Shown piece by piece: positions 57,782-64,000 of a stretch of DNA of 64,000 bases. The stretch comes from Viola odorata (taxonomy: Eukaryota > Streptophyta > Magnoliopsida > Malpighiales > Violaceae): positions 24,366,078-24,430,077 of the forward strand of contig OY829537.1 of the NCBI GenBank assembly GCA_963691705.1, in the 5' to 3' direction. The position numbers and the translations under genes are program-made. Numbering within the stretch: position 1 is the first letter of the stretch; each line of letters begins with the position of its first letter. Under the pieces are notes generated by a model, which was not told the origin of the DNA, ran no database searches, and saw nothing but the letters and a program-made list of their open reading frames with translations.

Positions 57782-59823
57782 CTACCTCACCTGCCAAGGA
57801 AAAAGATCAAGAAAAGGCGAATGGTTAGGAAAGAGTATGAAAAGAAGGGGAATGTCGGGGGCTCGAGAAGAAAGAGACATTGATGCGAAGTTTTCTGTCA
57901 TTTCTAAGCTTTCCCATGTCCTAACAGTGACTATCAATGCAATGAGAGGAGTTGGGGGCTGTCTTGGTGCTGCTGCATTCTGGCCTTGTGTTTCATGGCT
58001 TTCGGGGGCTCGAGGGATGGCATTGGAATGGGGATCCGAGAGATCTGGATAATAAAAAATGCCACCATTCTTGGTCCCGAAAACTTTCTCCGCTGCTGGG
58101 GCACAACCTGGATAAAAGCTCAACACACCGCATGAGAGACATAAATGGCCCATGACATCCAAGGTTCTGATATCCAGATCCTTGAATGCCAAGGGCTCAG
58201 AAAGGTTACTAGCAGCCAGGTCAATTTTACGCATATTCACAGCAAACAGGGAGATTAACGAACCAAAAATAGGCCCACGACCACCATTTAAGACATGCAA
58301 TACACCAGAAGCTATCCAAAAGCCTAGGTTGACCCTACGTTTGTGTTTCATGCACCATAAAAAGAAAAGTTCCTGCACGGATATCTGTACCGAGGAACCA
58401 AATCTTGCGGAAAAGGTGAGGGCTAGATATCGGTGCAAGATACGCAAAGCAGGATCAACTATTTCATGGGCTTTACTACCCTTAGTATCATATTTAGCAT
58501 CAGACTTATTGGTTAACTCACAAAAAGCAGCAGTGGCATCAAAAACAACAGGGATAACAGTTAAAGCATTTTATACCAAGGGGTGTTCAATTCATCCTTA
58601 GTCACAAATCCCAACCAACAATTAAATTCACCAAGAGTCAAGTGTTCCCATTTGTTAGCTAGCCTAAAGTTGATCAAACCAGGGGTAGAAGAATTCGGAC
58701 CGTCTTTGCTCTTTGGCCTAAAGGTCCCATCTACCCAAAAAGTTGTGAAAAACTCTAGGGAAAGCTCAACATAGGTCGGGTGCTCTAGATAGAACAGGGA
58801 CTCCCAACCAATGTTGGCAACATACTCCCTGACTCTCGACTCAATACCCATTTTGGCAAGAAAATCAAAATCCAGGCGTGCACATGAGCTAACGCCCTTG
58901 GAATTCAGCAAATTCAACTTGTCAAGAGAGTGCTTGTCATTAAAAACAATCCATTCATGGGGTGATGAAAGGTCAGAAGTAACCTGGTGGGAATTGGACC
59001 TGGGGAGGGATGAAGGTTCTGGGGTCTCGGCCTCGACTTCATCCTCTACTTCGGGGGCTCGAGTTTTCTTTGAGCTCGAGGGCTTGCCGGTACTGGAGGA
59101 TGGGAGTTTTCTCTTGGCACCTACTGGCGTTACAACTGCGGCTGGTTTCTCCGATGCGGGAGTGGCTTTTGATTTCCCTTTCTTGGCCGCTGCTCTTGCC
59201 GCGGCTGCTTTCAGCTTCTTCTCCTCCTCCGCTGCTCTCTGGGCCTCGAGATCCTCCTCTTCATCGCTGCCCTCTGCTTCCCCACTTTCTCCTGTTCCTT
59301 CTTCCATGCCTTCTAGGTCTTCGTTCTCTTGGCCTTCACCCGGCTCTCCTTGCTCCTCCATAACCTCTGGTTCTTCGTCTGAGATTTGGATGTCCTTTAG
59401 GACCTCCTCAACAGTTAGGGAATGATGGGGAGCTAGGAAACGATTGACGGCCGCGTCAAGGGGGGACTGTTTGGCGGACGTAACGGGCTCTTTTGGCTTG
59501 GACTTGGCCGTGGATGAACCTGGAGGGAGCTTCACCACACGGCCGCCTCTAGTGGTCGTGGTGGTTGGGGGAATGGAGCCGGTGATCTCTATGTCATCTT
59601 CCACCGGGGTAAACTCCCTGGTCTGGTCCACGGCTGCCGGTGATAATGGCGTAGGAGAGGGGATGGGAAGTGAGTGGTCGGACGGTGGTGTGACCGTTTT
59701 GTACGAAGCTGAGTTGGGCGTGGCTGACTGCGACCTAGATCGGGAAGGAACTAGGCTGGAAGTGTCTACTGGTGTAGGTCCGGCAGCATTTTTGCGAACT
59801 GACCTCTTAGTTTTAGGTGTCAT
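57782..59823 (-). pseudogene. ATHILA-type ORF (env-like position) of element D
   Basis: ATG at 59823. The N-terminal half is low-complexity: Ser/Pro/Thr, then a Glu/Asp/Gly-rich acidic block (about 59260-59400), then Ala/Lys. The C-terminal half, from HEWIVFNDKHSLDKL onward (GVSSCARLDFDFL, YLEHPTYVELSLEFF, then LALTFSARFGSSVQ and INLGFWIASGV-like blocks), matches the plant ATHILA ORF family (Pfam 'ATHILA ORF-1'). One frameshift near 58570 divides it; in total about 680 codons. It lies after integrase, where Athila elements carry an env-like ORF, but I see no clear signal peptide or membrane anchor. Function unknown. Confidence 0.8.
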
Positions 59824-60394
59824 TGATGGTGGTTGGAGAGAAGACAGTGTTGGAGTAAGAGACGGTGGTGGAGAGAGGATGTGGTTGCGTGTTTGGTGAG
59901 GGAGAGAGGTGAAAGTGATAGGGTTGAAAGTGAAATGAGTGAAAAATGGAAGGGGAGCGTGGGAGAGAGAGTAAAAATCACAGCTGGCAATAAATGGTGC
60001 AGCCTTTTCATTGATGAGGTCTACGTTTTCTGCGGCTTGACAGGCGACGTGGCACCCTGGGCGTGGAGCACGATGACCTACGCGTATCCCAACTGCCCAA
60101 AAAGGATAACACCTTTTTAAATTTCAAAATGGCAGTTGATATATTTAAGATACGGACAAAAAGGAAGAATAAAGGTGAGTTAATGCTAATAAAAAGGAAT
60201 AAAATCATAGGGAAAGGGAAAGGGAAAGGTAAGAGATATATACAAGGAATAAAACATGGAAATAAAATCAACAAAAATCAGAGAATTCAAAAGGTGGCAG
60301 AGAAGATAAGGGAGAGAGAAAGGATACGGCTGGCATATCAAATGCCTCCAACGTGGTCCATTTACTCGTCGGGACCTCGACGTGCTTTGATACT
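59824..60394. other. Spacer between integrase and the ATHILA ORF in element D
   Basis: No gene. Contains a GGGAAA microsatellite (about 60211-60229). A subgenomic or spliced transcript would be needed to express the downstream ORF. Confidence 0.5.
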
Positions 60395-61700
60395 CTAGGT
60401 CTGGACAGGTGGGTCCTCCACCATAGCCTCCTCAACAACCGAGGGTTGGAAACCTTCATAGAAGGGCTTCAGTCTTTGCCCACTGACTTTGAAGATGACT
60501 CCTGTAACAGGGTTCTGGATTTCAACTGCCCCATGAGTGTAGATTGTCGTGACCATGAAAGGTCCCGACCATTTGGATTTCAGTTTCCCAGCGAAGAGTC
60601 GCAGTCGTGAGTTGTACAACAAGACTTGCTGTCCAACCGAGAACATTTTGGGACGAAGATGTCGGTCATGATAGGCTTTTGTCTTGCCTTTATAGAGCAG
60701 GGCGTTCTCATAAGCATCACCCCTTAACTCTTCTAGCTCTTGAATTTGCAAGCGCCTCTGTTGGTCAGCGAGGCCTAGATCTGTGTTGACCTTTCGGATA
60801 GCCCAGAAAGCCTTGTGCTCTATCTCCACCGGGAGATGGCACGACTTCCCATAAATAAGCCTGTAAGGGATCATCCCTATCGGGGTCTTGAAAGCTGTTC
60901 GATAGGCCCAGAGAGCATCACCCAATTTCAAACTCCAATCCTTCCTGGACTGGTTAACGGTCTTCTCAAGAATGGATTTGATCTCACGGTTCGAGACCTC
61001 GGCTTGTCCGTTAGTCTGAGGGTGATAAGCAGTGGATGTTCTATGGTGGACTCCATACTTTGTCAAAAGAGAGGACACAACACGGTTGCAAAAGTGGGCA
61101 CCCCTATCGCTGATCAGTGCTCTAGGTGTACCAAACCGATTGAAGATATTGGTGCGGAGGAAGTTTACAACCACCTTGGAATCGTCCGTTCGAGTAGCCT
61201 TGGTCTCGACCCATTTAGAGACATAATCGACGGCCAGAAGGATGTAGATATTGCCAAAGGAATTGGGAAAAGGGCCCATGAAATCTATCCCCCAGATATC
61301 AAAGATCTCGCAAGCGATAATGTTTGTCAAGGGCATCTGATTCCTGGCCCCGATATTTCCAGTGGCCTGACATCGGGGGCATGAAGCGCAGAACATGTAA
61401 CTATCCTTGAAAATGGTGGGCTAGTACAACCCAGCTTCCAGAACTTTTAGGGCAGTTTTCTTGGCCGCGAAGTGGCCTCCTTCTGAGTGGCAGAATTTAA
61501 GGATCGAGGGCACCTCGTCCATGGTTACACATCTACGGATGATCTGATCTGAACAGTGTTTCCATAGGTAGGGACTGTCCCATATGTAGTATTTTGCTTG
61601 TCTTCTGATTCTAGTGCATTCAGAGGAAGTGGAATCGGCTGGGTAAGTGCCTGTAGCACAAAAGTTTGCAATATCGGAAAACCATGGGGAATAAACAGTT
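60395..61700 (-). pseudogene. Integrase of element D
   Basis: Zinc-binding HHCC region (CHSEGGHFAAKKT to CASCPRC), then DD35[18 protein letters not shown] and [10 protein letters not shown]-terminal [11 protein letters not shown], no chromodomain. One TAG at 61418-61420 replaces the Trp codon in the GLYWPT motif; the frame is the same on both sides. Confidence 0.95.
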
Positions 61701-64000
61701 TGGACTAGACATAAGTGCTCGTCTGGAAAAGTATCTCTGATTGGCACAAGCGAATTATCTTCTTGGGCTGGAAGTCTACTCAAGTGATCGGCCACAAGGT
61801 TTTCTTTCCGGCCTTGTCTTTGATAGCTATATTGAATTCTTGCAGGAGCAAGATCCAACGAATAAGCCAAGGTTTGGCATCGGCTTTGGTCAACAAACAC
61901 CGAAGGGCAGAATGGTCAGAGTAGATGAGGACCTGAGTTCCTAGCAGATATTGTCTGAACTTGTCTAGGGCGTAGACTACGGCCAGAAGTTCTTTCTCAA
62001 TGGTGGTGTAGTTCTGTTGGGACGGGTCTAGCAACTTGGAGGCATAATAGATGACATGGGTCTCTTTATCCTTTTTCTGACCTAAAACGGCGCCTAGGGC
62101 CTGATTATTGGCATCACACATGACCTCGAAAGGTAGTGTCCAGTCGGGGGCTCGAATAATCGGGGCCGAGATAAGTTTGTTCTTGAGAAGTTCAAAAACG
62201 GTTCTGTAGGCCTCGCGAAAATCGAAGGACACGTCCTTCTGGAGCAATTTACACATGGGTTGGGCAATCTTCGAAAAATCCTTAATGAACCTTCGGTAGA
62301 AACCGGCATGGCCTAGAAAAGACCTCACATCGCGGACACAAGATGGGTAGGGCAGGGATTCTATTACTTCTATCTTGGCTTTGTCAACTTCAATTCCCTT
62401 GGCCGAGATAACATGACCAAGCACCAGGGCTCGATCCACCATAAAGTGGCATTTTTCAAAATTCAGGACAAGATTCGTCTCAATGCAGCGCTCTAGGCAC
62501 CTTTTCAGATTGTTCATGCATTCTTCAAATGAGTTTCCATAGACGGTGAAGTCGTCCATGAAGACTTCGATTCCATCTTCAACTAATTCAGAGAAAATGC
62601 TGACCATACAACGTTGGAAAGTGGTAGGGGCGTTGCATAGACCGAAGGGCATGCGTCTATACGCGAAGGTCCCGAAAGGGCAGGTGAAGGTTGTCTTTTC
62701 CTGGTCTTCAGAAGCAACTGGGATCTGATGGAATCCGGAGTAACCGTCTAGAAAGCAGTAATGGGTTTTGCCGGCTAGGCGTTCTAGCATCTGATCGATG
62801 AAGGGCAGTGGAAAATGATCTTTCCTGGTAGCAGAATTTAGCCGGCGGTAGTCGATACACACTCTCCACCCATTCTGGATCCGGGTAGGAATGGATTCTC
62901 CAGCCTGACCGATGGTGATAGTTATGCCTGTTTTCTTGGGCACGACTTGGATAGGGCTAACCCATGGGCTATCTGAGATGGGGTAGATAACTCCCGCATC
63001 CAACAACTTGAGAATCTCTTTCTTCACCACTTCCATCATAGGCGGATTAAGTCGTCTCTGGGGCTGGCGAATGGTCTTGCTTGCGTCTTCTAGGTGGATG
63101 TGATGAGTGCATAATGCTGGAGACAAGCCCTTAATGTCCGCAATGGTCCATCCTATGGCTTGCCTGAAGTTCCTTAGCAAGGAAATGAGCTTGGACTCCT
63201 CGAGGCCTTCGAGTTTGTTGGAGATAATGACAGGTAAAGAGTTATCGGGGCCTAGATAAGCATATTTCAAGTGAGTAGGCAGTGGCTTCAGATCTAGGGC
63301 TGGAGCCTGATCAATAGAAGGAAATAACTTAGCATGGCCTGGATATTCGGGAGACTGATTCGGAGATTCATGCTGAGCAACAGCGCATTCCTCTAGGGCA
63401 GCAATGACTGAGTGTAATGCAGAAGGAATAGGAAGTGTCGAGGCCACGACATCTAGAAGAGCTGGCGTCAGACTCCTATCAAGGGCAAATTGCAAGGGGT
63501 CAGTAGAATATATATCATCAATTTCCCCTACAATGGGATCAACAATATCAACATAATTCACACTAGAAAATTTAGAGGGGTATCGCATGGCTTCTAGCAT
63601 ATTGAATTTGATGATCTCTCCATCAAATTCGAGGGAGATGGTGGCATCATGAACATCGATTTTTGCTCGGGCGGTGGCCAGAAATGGGCGGCCTAGAAGA
63701 ACATCTGTGGACTTGGTGGAGTCCTCGTTCTCCATTGAAATCACATAAAAATCCGCAGGGAACAAGAATTCTCCTACTTGGACCAAGACATCCTTGATGA
63801 TCCCCTCGGGGTAGATGATAGAGCGGCCAGCAAGTTGGATGGCGAGGTCCGTAGGCACGAGAGGCTCAAGGCCTAGACTGTGATAGATTACTAGGGGCAT
63901 AACATTGATTCCCGCTCTGAGGTCACACATGGCCTTGCCAATATCAACTGTTCCGATTCGGCAAGGGATTATAAACATGCCCTGGTCTTTGCATTTCGGA
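61701..64000 (-). pseudogene. Protease, reverse transcriptase and RNase H of element D
   Basis: The frame runs in from beyond the window end. The protease motif reads CDLRAGINVMP where Athila copies have CDLGAS, so the catalytic box is damaged; VLLGRPFLATA follows. RT: LDGYSGFHQIPV, MPFGLCNAPTTFQRCM and the catalytic FMDDF (about 62550-62567). RNase H: VMCDANNQALGAVLGQ, TTIEKELLAVVYAL and YSDHSALR. A frameshift near 61800 separates the RNase H end (ENLVADHLSRL) from the rest. Confidence 0.95.

Larger units (their letters stand above)
55239..64000 (-). mobile_element. Element D: Athila-type Ty3/Gypsy retrotransposon, 3' part
   Basis: In minus-strand order from the window end: protease, RT, RNase H, integrase, a spacer, an ATHILA-type ORF in the env-like position, a PPT and a 1.6-kb 3' LTR ending at 55239. 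Gag and the 5' LTR are outside the window. There are few lesions (one frameshift and one stop in pol, one frameshift in the ATHILA ORF, a changed protease motif), so it is less decayed than A. Confidence 0.93.

Noticed and set aside
58811..59899. Long plus-strand ORFs across the ATHILA ORF
   Set aside because: They are complements of Ser/Glu-rich coding sequence on the minus strand and have no recognisable domain.
60815..61384. 189-codon plus-strand ORF
   Set aside because: Shadow of the D integrase core.

Overview
This is a nuclear genome window from a flowering plant, most likely a eudicot; I cannot name the species. The evidence is spliced nuclear genes (linker histone H1, a three-RRM hnRNP, a GDP-mannose 4,6-dehydratase), TATA-type promoters, Ty3/Gypsy elements of the plant-specific Tat and Athila lineages, hAT elements and Stowaway-like MITEs. 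All exon boundaries, LTR ends and divergence counts were worked out by eye.

Layout. 1-25.4 kb is a three-level nest of LTR retrotransposons, all with gag-pol on the minus strand. Element C, an Athila-like element represented by a gag remnant and a tRNA-Asp-type primer binding site, was hit by element A (Tat lineage; 5' LTR 24244-24760, gag-pol 24157 down to 2373 with a gap). A was then hit inside its gag by element B (Tat lineage, 7607-23528, LTRs of 521/522 bp that differ by roughly 2%). B is unusually gene-rich. Between its integrase and its 3' LTR it carries four gene-like units on the plus strand, antisense to gag-pol, each with its own TATA-like box. Two of them are paralogous, intron-containing genes resembling the 'putative gypsy type transposon' domain family (antisense ORFs of the Grande/Retand kind). 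Element A ends in the same type of antisense gene, cut by the window edge. All element reading frames carry stops or frameshifts.

25.4-33.4 kb is AT-rich, gene-poor DNA: a probable long LTR with a 154-bp tandem repeat, and a dead hAT transposase gene (29.6-31.6 kb).

33.4-46.9 kb is the host gene island: histone H1 (minus, 2 exons), an acidic hnRNP Q/R-like protein with three RRMs and a Gly/Arg-rich tail (minus, 10 exons, 879 aa), a head-to-head partner encoding a small protein with an N-myristoylation signal that I read as a plant BORCS5/myrlysin homologue (plus, 6 exons, 210 aa), and intronless GMD (minus, 372 aa), which starts GDP-L-fucose synthesis.

46.9-55.2 kb holds small transposons: five Stowaway-like MITEs, one nested in another; a 2.7-kb non-autonomous hAT with perfect 8-bp target duplications that has captured a beta-tubulin gene fragment (a Pack-hAT); and a two-exon relic of a homoserine dehydrogenase gene. 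55.2-64 kb is the 3' part of Athila element D (3' LTR, ATHILA-type ORF in the env-like position, integrase, RNase H, RT, protease), which continues past the window end.
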